The notes below the pieces were generated by a model that saw only the letters and a list, made by a program, of their open reading frames with translations, made no database searches and was not told the origin of the DNA. Made by a program: the position numbers and the translations under genes. A DNA stretch of 64,000 bases from Streptomyces sp. NBC_01214 (GTDB lineage Bacteria > Actinomycetota > Actinomycetes > Streptomycetales > Streptomycetaceae), in assembly GCF_026340975.1 (NCBI RefSeq), contig NZ_JAPEOS010000002.1:204501-268500 (forward strand), in the 5' to 3' direction. How positions within the stretch are numbered: the first letter of the stretch is position 1; each line of letters starts with the position of its first letter. Shown one piece after another: positions 40,124 through 47,843 of the stretch.

Positions 40124-41968
40124 ATGCAGCCGCTCGAAGCCGGTGAGCCGCGGACCATCGGCGCCTACCGGCTGCTCGGCCGGCTCGGCGCGGGTGGCAT
40201 GGGCCGGGTCTACCTGGGGCGCAGCGCGGGCGGCCGGACCGTCGCCGTCAAGATCGTGCACCCGCACTTCGCCACCGACGAGGAGTTCCGGGCCCGGTTC
40301 CGCCGCGAGGTGGAGGCGGCCCGCCGGGTGGGCGGCGAGTGGACCGCGCCGGTGCTGGACGCGGACCCCGGGGCCCCGGTGCCGTGGGTGGCCACCGGAT
40401 ACGTGGCGGGGCCCTCACTGGACCGTGCGCTGGCCGCGCACGGCCCGCTTCCCGAGGTCTCGGTACGGGCCATCGGCGCGGGGCTGGCCCGCGCCCTGGT
40501 GGCCGTGCACGGCCTGGGCCTCGTACACCGGGACGTGAAGCCGTCGAACGTGATGCTCACCCTCGACGGGCCGCGGCTCATCGACTTCGGGATCGCGCGG
40601 GCCACGGACGGTACCGCCTCGCTGACTTCCACCGGGGTCTCCATCGGCTCGCCCGGCTACATGTCGCCCGAGCAGATCCTGGGGAAGGGGATCACCGGGG
40701 CTGCCGACGTGTTCTCGCTCGGCGCGGTCCTGGCCTTCGCGGCGACCGGGCGGCCGCCGTTCACCGGGGACAACTCGGCCACCCTCCTCTACAAGGTGGT
40801 CCACGAGCCGCCCGAGCTGGGCGCGATCCCGGCCGGGGAACTGCGCGGGCTGATCGAGGCCTGCCTGGCCAAGTCGGCTGCGGAGCGGCCGACTCCCGAG
40901 GCGGTCGCGGCGGCCCTCGACGGGGCGCTGGGCGCCCCCGGTTGGCTGCCCGGGCCGCTGGTCGAGGAGGCCAGCCGGGCCGCCGTGGCCCTGCTGGACC
41001 TGGACGCCGATTCCTCCGAGGACGGTGCGGGAGGCGGGCCTGCCCCGGCCGGAGCCGGGGTCGCGGCCGCACCGGAGGCCGCGTCGGGCCCGGTCCCCTT
41101 CACCGCCGGGTACTACGCCCCCGCCGGCGCAGGCTTCGGGGCGCCGGACCCCTCGTACGGCGGCGGCGCCGGCCCGTACGCCCCGCCCGGCGCTCAGCCC
41201 GGGACGGCCGGCCCGTACGGGGGCCCGCCCACCGGCGGCTCCGGCCCCACGGTCGGTCCGTACGGGGGCGCGCCCACCGGTGGCTCCGGCCCGACGGCCG
41301 GTCCGTACGGCTCGCCGACCGCCGGTGGCGGGCTGCCCGGGCAGCGGACCCCCTCTGACGGGCGGCAGGTCACCGTCAGCGCCGCGGGGCGCCGGTTCAG
41401 CTGCACCGTCGTACTGGCCGCGGCGGCCGTCCTCGCGGTGCTGTCCGGCGGGATCTACTTCCTGGACCTGCTTCCGGGCCAGGGCGGCGACCAGCGGGAC
41501 CTGGCCGACTCCGGCGGGCGGCCCTCCGCCTCCTCGCCCGCCCCGGGCGCCTCGGCGCCCTCGGCCGCGGCCACCGGCGCGAGCTCCGCACCGCCGTCCG
41601 GGACCCGTACCGACGTCCCCAAGGAGCTCATCGGCACGTGGAAGGGCACCGTCACCACCGCCCGCGCGCGGCTGACCACCGAGTTCGAGATCACCATCAA
41701 GGCCGGCAAGGTCGGTGAGGTCGTCGGCCGGGACAAGTCGATCCTCCCGCTCTTCGGCACCGACTGCAGCGGCGACTGGAGGCTCGCCTCGGCAACCGAC
41801 CGCTCCCTCGTCCTGGACACCTCCGCCGGACCCAACCCGGCGCCCGGCGTGTGCTCCAACGGCTCCGCCGAGGAGCGCTTCACCCTCAACGAGAACGGGA
41901 CGCTGCACTACAAGTCGGGCGATGCCCCGGCCGGAAACCCCGAAGGCGACCTCACGCGAAGCCCCTGA
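40124..41968 (+). CDS. Membrane-anchored Ser/Thr protein kinase (PASTA-less)
   Basis: 614 residues from ATG 40124 with GGGGGA four bases upstream. The kinase domain (residues ~14-280) has the Gly loop LGAGGMGRVYLG, Lys43 in VAVKIV, HRDVKPSN, DFGIAR and GSPGYMSPEQ. A disordered linker with Gly-Pro-Tyr/Gly-Gly-Ser repeats (residues ~330-415) leads to one membrane helix (~425-448). The outer domain of ~130 residues lacks PASTA repeats, so its ligand is not muropeptide by that route. The gene sits between mqnA and mqnC. A role in controlling menaquinone synthesis is possible but only suggested by position. Confidence 0.94.
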   Translation: MQPLEAGEPRTIGAYRLLGRLGAGGMGRVYLGRSAGGRTVAVKIVHPHFATDEEFRARFRREVEAARRVGGEWTAPVLDADPGAPVPWVATGYVAGPSLDRALAAHGPLPEVSVRAIGAGLARALVAVHGLGLVHRDVKPSNVMLTLDGPRLIDFGIARATDGTASLTSTGVSIGSPGYMSPEQILGKGITGAADVFSLGAVLAFAATGRPPFTGDNSATLLYKVVHEPPELGAIPAGELRGLIEACLAKSAAERPTPEAVAAALDGALGAPGWLPGPLVEEASRAAVALLDLDADSSEDGAGGGPAPAGAGVAAAPEAASGPVPFTAGYYAPAGAGFGAPDPSYGGGAGPYAPPGAQPGTAGPYGGPPTGGSGPTVGPYGGAPTGGSGPTAGPYGSPTAGGGLPGQRTPSDGRQVTVSAAGRRFSCTVVLAAAAVLAVLSGGIYFLDLLPGQGGDQRDLADSGGRPSASSPAPGASAPSAAATGASSAPPSGTRTDVPKELIGTWKGTVTTARARLTTEFEITIKAGKVGEVVGRDKSILPLFGTDCSGDWRLASATDRSLVLDTSAGPNPAPGVCSNGSAEERFTLNENGTLHYKSGDAPAGNPEGDLTRSP

Positions 41969-42046
41969 ATCCCGTCGCCACCCCCTGGCGTAGGCTGGAT
42001 CGGTCCGGACCTTGACACAGACACACCGCCGAAAGGTGACTCACCG

Positions 42047-43246
42047 GTGACCGACCAGGCCGTTCTCCAGTCTGTCCTCGACCGCGCCGCCGCGGGGGGC
42101 CGGATCACCAAGGAAGAGGCGCTCGACCTCTACCGCCACGCGCCGCTGCACGCGCTGGGCCAGGCGGCCGACGCCGTGCGCCGCCGCCGCTACGCCGGTA
42201 CCGAGCACATCGCGACGTACATCATCGAGCGGAACATCAACTACACCAACGTGTGCGTCACGGCCTGCAAGTTCTGCGCCTTCTACGCGGCCCCCAAGGA
42301 CGCGAAGAAGGGCTGGTCCCGCGACCTCGACGACATCCTGCGCCGCTGCGCGGAGACCGTCGAGCTCGGCGGCACCCAGATCATGTTCCAGGGCGGGCAC
42401 CACCCGGACTACGGCGTCGAGTACTACGAGCACCACTTCTCCGCCATCAAGCAGGCGTTCCCGCAGCTGGTCATCCACTCCCTCGGTGCGTCCGAGGTCG
42501 AGCACATGGCCCGCATCTCGGGCGTCTCGGCGGAAGAGGCCATCCAGCGCATCCACGCGGCCGGCCTCGACTCCTTCGCGGGCGCCGGCGCCGAGCTGCT
42601 GCCGGAGCGGCCGCGCACGGCGATCGCGCCGCTCAAGGAGTCCGGCGAGCGCTGGCTGGAGATCATGGAGATCGCCCACAAGCTGGGCGTGGAGTCCACC
42701 TCCACCATGCTGATGGGCACGGGCGAGACCAACGCCGAGCGCATCGAGCACATCGCGATGATCCGGGACACGCAGGACCGTACGGGCGGCTTCCGCGCCT
42801 TCATCCCGTACACCTACCAGCCCGAGAACAACCGCCTCAAGGGCCGCACCCAGGCGACGATCTTCGAGTACCTGCGCATGATCGCGATCGCGCGCCTCTT
42901 CCTCGACAACATCGCCCACATCCAGGGCTCCTGGCTGACCGTCGGCAAGGAGGCGGGCCAGCTCTCGCTGCACTACGGCGCCGACGACCTCGGCTCGATC
43001 ATGCTGGAGGAGAACGTCGTCTCCTCGGCCGGTGCCAAGCACCGCTCCAACCGCCAGGAGATCATCGACCTGATCCGCAAGGCGGGCCGCACCCCGGCGC
43101 AGCGCGCGACGACCTACGAGCACCTGCTCGTGCACGACGACCCGGCGAACGACCCGGTCGACGAGCGCGTGGTCTCGCACATCTCCTCCACCGCCATCGA
43201 AGGCGGAACGGCGCACCCCGAGCTGAAGCTCATCTCCACGAACTGA
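42047..43246 (+). CDS. mqnC: Dehypoxanthine futalosine cyclase (radical SAM)
   Basis: 399 residues from GTG 42047, with AAAGGTG upstream. Radical-SAM cysteines C70, C74 and C77 (CVTACKFC). The enzyme cyclises dehypoxanthine futalosine to the 1,4-dihydroxy-6-naphthoate precursor. IMFQGGHHPDYGVEYYE, GAGAELLPERPR and SWLTVGKEAGQLSLHYGADDLGS (read in parts) are conserved with MqnC rather than MqnE. The intact cysteine set and normal length indicate function. The next gene, a shortened amidohydrolase-like protein, begins 16 bases later. Confidence 0.95.
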   Translation: MTDQAVLQSVLDRAAAGGRITKEEALDLYRHAPLHALGQAADAVRRRRYAGTEHIATYIIERNINYTNVCVTACKFCAFYAAPKDAKKGWSRDLDDILRRCAETVELGGTQIMFQGGHHPDYGVEYYEHHFSAIKQAFPQLVIHSLGASEVEHMARISGVSAEEAIQRIHAAGLDSFAGAGAELLPERPRTAIAPLKESGERWLEIMEIAHKLGVESTSTMLMGTGETNAERIEHIAMIRDTQDRTGGFRAFIPYTYQPENNRLKGRTQATIFEYLRMIAIARLFLDNIAHIQGSWLTVGKEAGQLSLHYGADDLGSIMLEENVVSSAGAKHRSNRQEIIDLIRKAGRTPAQRATTYEHLLVHDDPANDPVDERVVSHISSTAIEGGTAHPELKLISTN

Positions 43247-43262
43247 CGACGCCCGCCGACCG

Positions 43263-43907
43263 ATGCTGACGCTGCACACCGCCGAACTCCTGGTCACCGG
43301 GCCGGGTTCCGCGCCGCTGCCGGGCGGTGCGGTCCTCGTCGACGGCGACCGGATCGCCCGCGCGGGGTCGTACGAGGAGGTCGCCGCGGCCCACCCGCAC
43401 GCCCGGACCCGCCGGTGGCCCGGGGTGATCACCCCGGGGCTGGTGGTGCGCGGGGCGGACGAGCTGCTGGAGCGCACGTACTACCCGGACGACCCGTACG
43501 AGGTCACCGAGCTCGGCGCCGACCCGATCCGGGGGGCGGCCGCGCTGGAGGCGCTCAAGATGACCGAGCCGCGGTGGGGCCACAGCGCCCGGCGCGGCAC
43601 GCAGCGGCTGCTGGCCCGCGGGGTGGTGGCGGTCTGCGGCCGCTTCACGATCCCGGCGGTGCGCACGGCGGTGTCCCGGTCCGGGCTCACGATCCTGCCG
43701 CCCGCCGCCTACGAGGGGCTGCCCGCGCTGGATCCCTTCGCCGGCCGGGGCGCTGCGGCGGAGGCCTTCCACGGGATCCTGGAGGCGGGGGTTCCGGCGC
43801 GCTTCGCCGTCTTCGCGGTGGCGGACGAGGCCGAGTTGTTGGAGCAGGGTGCGACCACGTGCGTGGCCACGGTCATCGGGGGACGGCTGCTCCACCGTCG
43901 TCGCTGA
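43263..43907 (+). CDS. Shortened amidohydrolase (imidazolonepropionase-like) protein
   Basis: 214 residues, about half the size of a normal amidohydrolase. The N-terminal small beta-sandwich is clear (LPGGAVLVDGDRIARAGSYE, then RRWPGVITPGLV), but the HxH metal motif that should follow is absent (ITPGLVVRGAD). The rest is a helix/strand remnant of the barrel, so no metal-dependent deamination is expected unless the fold has been re-purposed. It follows mqnC by 16 bases. Aminofutalosine deaminases are amidohydrolases, so it could be a relic or scaffold of one. Its 3' end overlaps the end of the convergent LuxR-type gene by 35 bases. Confidence 0.75.
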   Translation: MLTLHTAELLVTGPGSAPLPGGAVLVDGDRIARAGSYEEVAAAHPHARTRRWPGVITPGLVVRGADELLERTYYPDDPYEVTELGADPIRGAAALEALKMTEPRWGHSARRGTQRLLARGVVAVCGRFTIPAVRTAVSRSGLTILPPAAYEGLPALDPFAGRGAAAEAFHGILEAGVPARFAVFAVADEAELLEQGATTCVATVIGGRLLHRRR

Positions 43908-44316
43908 GCCCGCTCCGTCTGCCACGGACGGTGTCCTCGGCGCACCGGGTGTCCTCGGCGCACCGGGTGTCCTCGGCGCGCCGGGTGTCCTCCCGGGCGA
44001 GGGCGGCCAGCAGGCAGGCCTGTAGGCGGCTGATGCCGCCCAGCTTGGCACGTATGTTGACCACGTGGAACTTGACCGTGCTGACGGAGAGTTGGAGTTC
44101 GACGGCGAGTTCCCGGTTGGAGGCGCCGGTGGCCAGGCACAGGAACACCGCCGACTCCTGATCGGTCAGCTGGGCGTCGGCGGGCCGGTCCCCCTCCGGT
44201 ACGGAGCCGCCCGGCGCGGCGCAGCCCGGTGCCTCCTCGTGCGGCGTCCGTTCCTCCGCGCCCGGCTCCTCGTACGAGGGGAACCACGCCGGGACGCTGA
44301 AGCTGACGACGCGCAC
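43873..44316 (-). CDS. LuxR-type helix-turn-helix protein with a repeat tail
   Basis: 147 residues from GTG 44316, GAGGAG five bases upstream. A disordered acidic N-terminus (residues 1-48) is followed by the GerE/LuxR DNA-binding domain (LTDQESAVFLCLATGASNRE and LAVELQLSVSTVKFHVVNI). There is no receiver, TPR or autoinducer domain, so it is a stand-alone regulator. The C-terminus is a six-residue repeat (Glu-Asp-Thr-Arg-x-Ala) coded by an 18-base tandem repeat (43931-43992). It overlaps the end of the amidohydrolase-like gene tail-to-tail. Confidence 0.85.
   Translation of the reverse strand: MRVVSFSVPAWFPSYEEPGAEERTPHEEAPGCAAPGGSVPEGDRPADAQLTDQESAVFLCLATGASNRELAVELQLSVSTVKFHVVNIRAKLGGISRLQACLLAALAREDTRRAEDTRCAEDTRCAEDTVRGRRSGLSDDGGAAVPR
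43931..43992. repeat. 18-base tandem repeat in the LuxR-type gene
   Basis: Three copies of an 18-base unit starting GTGTCCTCGGCGCACC, the third with one change, plus a partial fourth. In the minus-strand gene it encodes the six-residue repeat of the tail, so copy-number change keeps the frame. Confidence 0.9.
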
Positions 44317-44362
44317 GTTTTCTCCTCGCCCCCGGGCGCCCGTCCTGTGACCGCCCCTCGTC

Positions 44363-45265
44363 CTATGAGACGGACGGACCGGACAGGTAGGTTCCCTTCG
44401 CGTCGTACGGCCAGGCGTTGGACTTGCAGCCGAGGAGCCCCTTGATCTGCTGCATCATCGCGGGGGCGGGCTTTCCGGGGCCCGGGCAGCTCTCGTGACC
44501 GCGGCCGAGGTCGTGTCCGACCTCGTGGTTGATGATCAGTGCCCGGTACTCCTCGGGCGTGCCGTCGAACTGCGGCGAACCCTCCTGCCAGCGCTTGAGG
44601 TTGACCACGACGGTGTGCCCCGTGCTGCAGTTGGTCTCGCCGATGAGCTCGGGCGTCTTCACGTCGCACAGGAGGTCCGTGGTTTTGGGCGTGGCGATCT
44701 TGATGGTGAAATCGACCGGCTGACCCGCCGCGACGAGCTGGAAGCCGTACTTCGGGTCCTGGGTCCAGCCGCGCCGGTCCCCGAGGATCGCCTCGACCGA
44801 GCGGGCGGCCGACTCCGGGTCGATCCCGCTGCCCTCCTCGACCTCCATCCGCCAGCGGCGCGCGGGCCCCTTGCCCTGCGCCTTGCCCGCGGTGGTGGAG
44901 GCCTTGAAGGCGCCCGGCTGGGTGGGGGTCGCGGAGCCGGTCGACGGCGTGGGCGAGGCCGGGGGAGACGCCGCGGGTGAGGCGGGCGGCTCGGGGGAGG
45001 GGGACTTCTGGCCGCCCTGGGGGAGCGCGTTCGCGGAACCGTCGTCGGATTCCCCGGCCGTCGGGTCCGGCTTGGCCGCGGTCCGGCCCGCGGCGGCCTT
45101 CGCGTCGTCGTCCTGGGGCAGCAGGGTGTACGCGGTGGCCGAGACCACGGCCAGTGCCGCCGAGCCGAGGACGATCGTGCGCCGCAGCCGCTTGCGCCGC
45201 TCGGCCCGGCGCTGGGCGCGCGGGCTGGTGCGGCTGGAGCGACCGGTGGAATGGCCTGGCGGCAT
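44363..45265 (-). CDS. DUF3152 metzincin-like secreted or membrane-anchored metalloprotease
   Basis: 300 residues. A basic N-terminus (RAQRRAERRKRLRR) precedes one helix (TIVLGSAALAVVSATAYTLL), so the protein is anchored or cleaved after it. A Pro/Ser/Ala/Thr linker covers ~50-115. The C-terminal domain holds the zinc motif HEVGHDLGRGH (HExxHxxGxxH) near residues 246-256, followed by the PAMMQQ Met-turn, both typical of metzincins. Two pairs of Cys flank it. It should act outside the cell; the substrate is unknown. It lies between the LuxR-type gene and the menaquinone methyltransferase gene. Confidence 0.9.
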   Translation of the reverse strand: MPPGHSTGRSSRTSPRAQRRAERRKRLRRTIVLGSAALAVVSATAYTLLPQDDDAKAAAGRTAAKPDPTAGESDDGSANALPQGGQKSPSPEPPASPAASPPASPTPSTGSATPTQPGAFKASTTAGKAQGKGPARRWRMEVEEGSGIDPESAARSVEAILGDRRGWTQDPKYGFQLVAAGQPVDFTIKIATPKTTDLLCDVKTPELIGETNCSTGHTVVVNLKRWQEGSPQFDGTPEEYRALIINHEVGHDLGRGHESCPGPGKPAPAMMQQIKGLLGCKSNAWPYDAKGTYLSGPSVS

Positions 45266-45385
45266 CGTGAAGCTTCCTGTTCGCGGCGGCCACTACCGGA
45301 TCGGCCACGATTCGGTCACCGATCCGGTGGGTGACCCTCACCGGGCCGCACCGTGTCAGTCAACGTGTCCGCCGGGGCGCGGCGT

Positions 45386-45405
45386 AACTGTCCTTCGGAA
45401 CAGTT
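45386..45405. promoter_or_regulatory. Short dyad in the divergent gap before the methyltransferase gene
   Basis: AACTGT and ACAGTT separated by CCTTCGGA (45386-45405), in the 267-base gap between the divergent DUF3152 and methyltransferase genes. It could be an operator for either direction. Confidence 0.35.
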
Positions 45406-45532
45406 TCCGACACCCGTCCGGTGGGAAGGGGGGCCGGGGGTGGCGGAGCCCGCGCGGCCCGCGGGGGGCGGGGCCTGAGAGGATGGGGCGCGTACCCGCC
45501 GATCCGCATCGCACACCGAGGGGCGAACGCCA

Positions 45533-46225
45533 GTGACAAGGGCTTCCCTGGACAAGCAGCCGCACGAAGTCGCCTCCATGTTCGACGGCATCGCGGCGAA
45601 ATACGACCTCACCAACGACGTCATCTCGCTGGGCCAGGCCCGGCTGTGGCGCAAGGAGGTCGCCAAGGCGGTCGGTGCGCGCCCCGGGCACGTGGTCCTC
45701 GACCTGGCCGCCGGAACCGCCACCTCCTCGCTGCCCTTCGCCGCCACCGGCGCGTACGTCGTCCCCTGCGACTTCTCCCTGGGCATGCTCATGGAGGGCA
45801 AGAAGAGGCACTCCTGGCTGCCGCTGACCGCCGGTGACGCGACGAAGCTGCCGTTCAAGGACGACGCCTTCGACACCGTCACGATCTCCTTCGGGCTGCG
45901 CAACGTCCAGGACACCGACGCCGCCCTGCGCGAGCTGTACCGGGTGACGAAGCCCGGTGGGCAGGTCGTCATCTGCGAGTTCTCGCAGCCCACCTGGGCG
46001 CCGTTCCGCACGGTCTACACGGAGTACCTGATGCGGGCGCTGCCGCCGGTGGCCCGCACGGTGGTGTCCGACCCCGACCCGTACGTGTACCTCGCCGAGT
46101 CCATCCGCGCATGGCCCGACCAGCCGGCGCTGGCCACCCTGCTGCAGAAGGCCGGCTGGTCCAAGGTCGCCTGGCGCAACCTCAGCGGCGGCATCGTCGC
46201 GCTGCACCGGGGCATCAAGGACTGA
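45533..46225 (+). CDS. menG: Demethylmenaquinone methyltransferase
   Basis: 230 residues from GTG 45533, GAGGGG about nine bases upstream. The UbiE/MenG hallmarks are VASMFDGIAAKYDLTNDVIS at the start and LDLAAGTATSSLPFA (SAM site). VTISFGLRNVQDTDAALREL and PGGQVVICEFSQP follow. It methylates demethylmenaquinone with SAM, the last core step of menaquinone synthesis, which in the futalosine numbering is also called mqnG. It is followed five bases later by the glutaminase gene. Confidence 0.93.
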   Translation: MTRASLDKQPHEVASMFDGIAAKYDLTNDVISLGQARLWRKEVAKAVGARPGHVVLDLAAGTATSSLPFAATGAYVVPCDFSLGMLMEGKKRHSWLPLTAGDATKLPFKDDAFDTVTISFGLRNVQDTDAALRELYRVTKPGGQVVICEFSQPTWAPFRTVYTEYLMRALPPVARTVVSDPDPYVYLAESIRAWPDQPALATLLQKAGWSKVAWRNLSGGIVALHRGIKD

Positions 46226-46230
46226 CCGCC

Positions 46231-47160
46231 GTGCCAGACGTCGCGCCCGCGGACTACGGGCCCCTGCTGGAGCGGATCGCCGCCGACATCGCCCCGCTGA
46301 TCGGCAGCGGCACTCCGGCCGAGTACATCCCGGCGCTCGCCGCCGTGGACCGGCGGCAGTTCGGGATGGCCATCGCCGACCTCGACGGCAACGTCTGCGG
46401 GGTGGGCGACTGGCGGGTCCCCTTCTCCGCCCAGTCCATCACCAAGGTCTTCGCGCTCGCCCTGGCCCTGGCGGAGGGCGGCGACAGCCTGTGGGAGCGG
46501 GTCGGCCGGGAGCCCTCCGGCAACCCGTTCAACTCGCTCGTCCAGCTGGAGTACGAAAACGGCATCCCGCGCAATCCGTTCATCAACGCGGGCGCCCTCG
46601 TGGTCACCGACCGGCTCCAGACCCTGACGGGCGACGCGAGCAGCGAGCTGCTGGAGTTCTTGCGGCAGGAGAGCCAGAACCCGGACATAGGGTTCGACGC
46701 CGACGTCGCGGCCTCCGAGCAGGAGCACGGCGACCGCAACGCGGCCGTCGCCCACTTCATGGCCTCGTACGGGAACATCGACAACCCGGTGCCCGCGCTG
46801 CTGGAGCACTACTTCTGGCAGTGCTCCATCGAGATGAGCTGCGCCGACCTGGCCCGCGCCGGGCGCTTCCTGGCCCGGCACGGGCTGCGCGCGGACGGCA
46901 CGCGGCTGCTGACGCGCAGCGAGGCCAAGCAGATCAACGCGGTGATGCTGACCTGCGGGACGTACGACGCGGCGGGCGAGTTCGCCTACCGCGTCGGGCT
47001 GCCCGGCAAGAGCGGGGTGGGCGGCGGCATCGTCGCCGTCGTCCCGGGCCAGTGCACCCTCGCGGTGTGGAGCCCGGGCCTGGACGCCCGGGGCAACTCG
47101 GTGGCGGGCGTGGCCGCCCTCGACCGCTTCACGACCCTGACGGGCCTCTCGGTCTTCTGA
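46231..47160 (+). CDS. glsA: Glutaminase (beta-lactamase-like fold)
   Basis: 309 residues from GTG 46231. The serine-dependent active site Ser69-x-x-Lys72 (QSITK) is present, as are NPFNSLVQLEYENGIPRNPF, NAGALVV, and the closing GKSGVGGGIVAV motif with its conserved Ser. The enzyme converts glutamine to glutamate and ammonia in the cytoplasm. The length is typical. A weak AAGGA lies nine bases before the start. Proximity to the methyltransferase gene suggests co-transcription but not a common pathway. Confidence 0.93.
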   Translation: MPDVAPADYGPLLERIAADIAPLIGSGTPAEYIPALAAVDRRQFGMAIADLDGNVCGVGDWRVPFSAQSITKVFALALALAEGGDSLWERVGREPSGNPFNSLVQLEYENGIPRNPFINAGALVVTDRLQTLTGDASSELLEFLRQESQNPDIGFDADVAASEQEHGDRNAAVAHFMASYGNIDNPVPALLEHYFWQCSIEMSCADLARAGRFLARHGLRADGTRLLTRSEAKQINAVMLTCGTYDAAGEFAYRVGLPGKSGVGGGIVAVVPGQCTLAVWSPGLDARGNSVAGVAALDRFTTLTGLSVF

Positions 47161-47186
47161 CGCGGGCCCGTGCGGCGCCGCTGCCG

Positions 47187-47199
47187 GGGGCGGAGCCCC
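47187..47199. terminator. Short palindrome between convergent genes
   Basis: GGGGC-GGA-GCCCC (47187-47199), with a second similar GCGGAGC element just after, between the glutaminase stop and the acetyltransferase stop. It is a common Streptomyces intergenic motif; termination is possible. Confidence 0.35.
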
Positions 47200-47218
47200 G
47201 GGGGCGGGCGGAGCCCGG

Positions 47219-47746
47219 TCACTCGCGCCGCAGCGCCAGCTCGTAGCGCCGGGCCGGGTTCCCGGCCGGTGTGGTGAACTCCTGGGCCAGGGTCATGCCC
47301 AGACGCTCCGCCACCGCCACCGAACGCGCGTTCCGGGCGTCGATCATCGCCACCACGTGCGGGACACCGGCCGCCCGGACCCGTTCCAGCGTGGCCAGCG
47401 CAGCGGCGTACGCGTACCCCTGGCCCCACGCGGAGCGATCCAGCCGCCAGCCGATCTCGATCTCGCCGACGGGGCCCCACCCCTTCTCCCGGGGCCACGG
47501 CTGGGCGCCGGTGAAGCCGATCACCGCACCCTGCGCGTCCACCAGGGTCCACAGGCAGTAGCCCAGCTGGGCGTCGTGCATGCGCTGGCGCGCGGTGATC
47601 TCCTCGTACGCGGACAGTTCCGCGGGACCGCCCAGGAACTCCATGACGTCGGGGTCGGCGAAGGCCGCGTGCCAGGCGTGCGCGTCCTCGTCGGTGGGCA
47701 CGCGGAGCTGTACGACGGGAAGCGGCCGGGTCGGCGAGGTGGTCAT
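47219..47746 (-). CDS. RimJ/RimL-type GNAT acetyltransferase
   Basis: 175 residues from ATG 47746; GTG 47755 is an alternative but sits too close to AAGGG. Features are LRVPTDEDAHAWHAAFADP at the N-terminus, IEIGWRLDRSAWGQGYAYAA (the acetyl-CoA loop is the Gly-Gln-Gly-Tyr-Ala part), then ARNARSVAVAERLGM near the end, the standard RimJ/RimL pattern. It probably acetylates an N-terminal amine, an amino sugar or an antibiotic; the target is unknown. It is divergent from the MenJ-like gene. Confidence 0.88.
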   Translation of the reverse strand: MTTSPTRPLPVVQLRVPTDEDAHAWHAAFADPDVMEFLGGPAELSAYEEITARQRMHDAQLGYCLWTLVDAQGAVIGFTGAQPWPREKGWGPVGEIEIGWRLDRSAWGQGYAYAAALATLERVRAAGVPHVVAMIDARNARSVAVAERLGMTLAQEFTTPAGNPARRYELALRRE

Positions 47747-47843
47747 CGGAGGCACCCTTCGGATCGCGATCTTTCTTGCTGCATAGACTGCACATGTCCG
47801 GTGCCGCCTGGCACCCTATATCGAGCCTTCGGGAGATTCCGCA

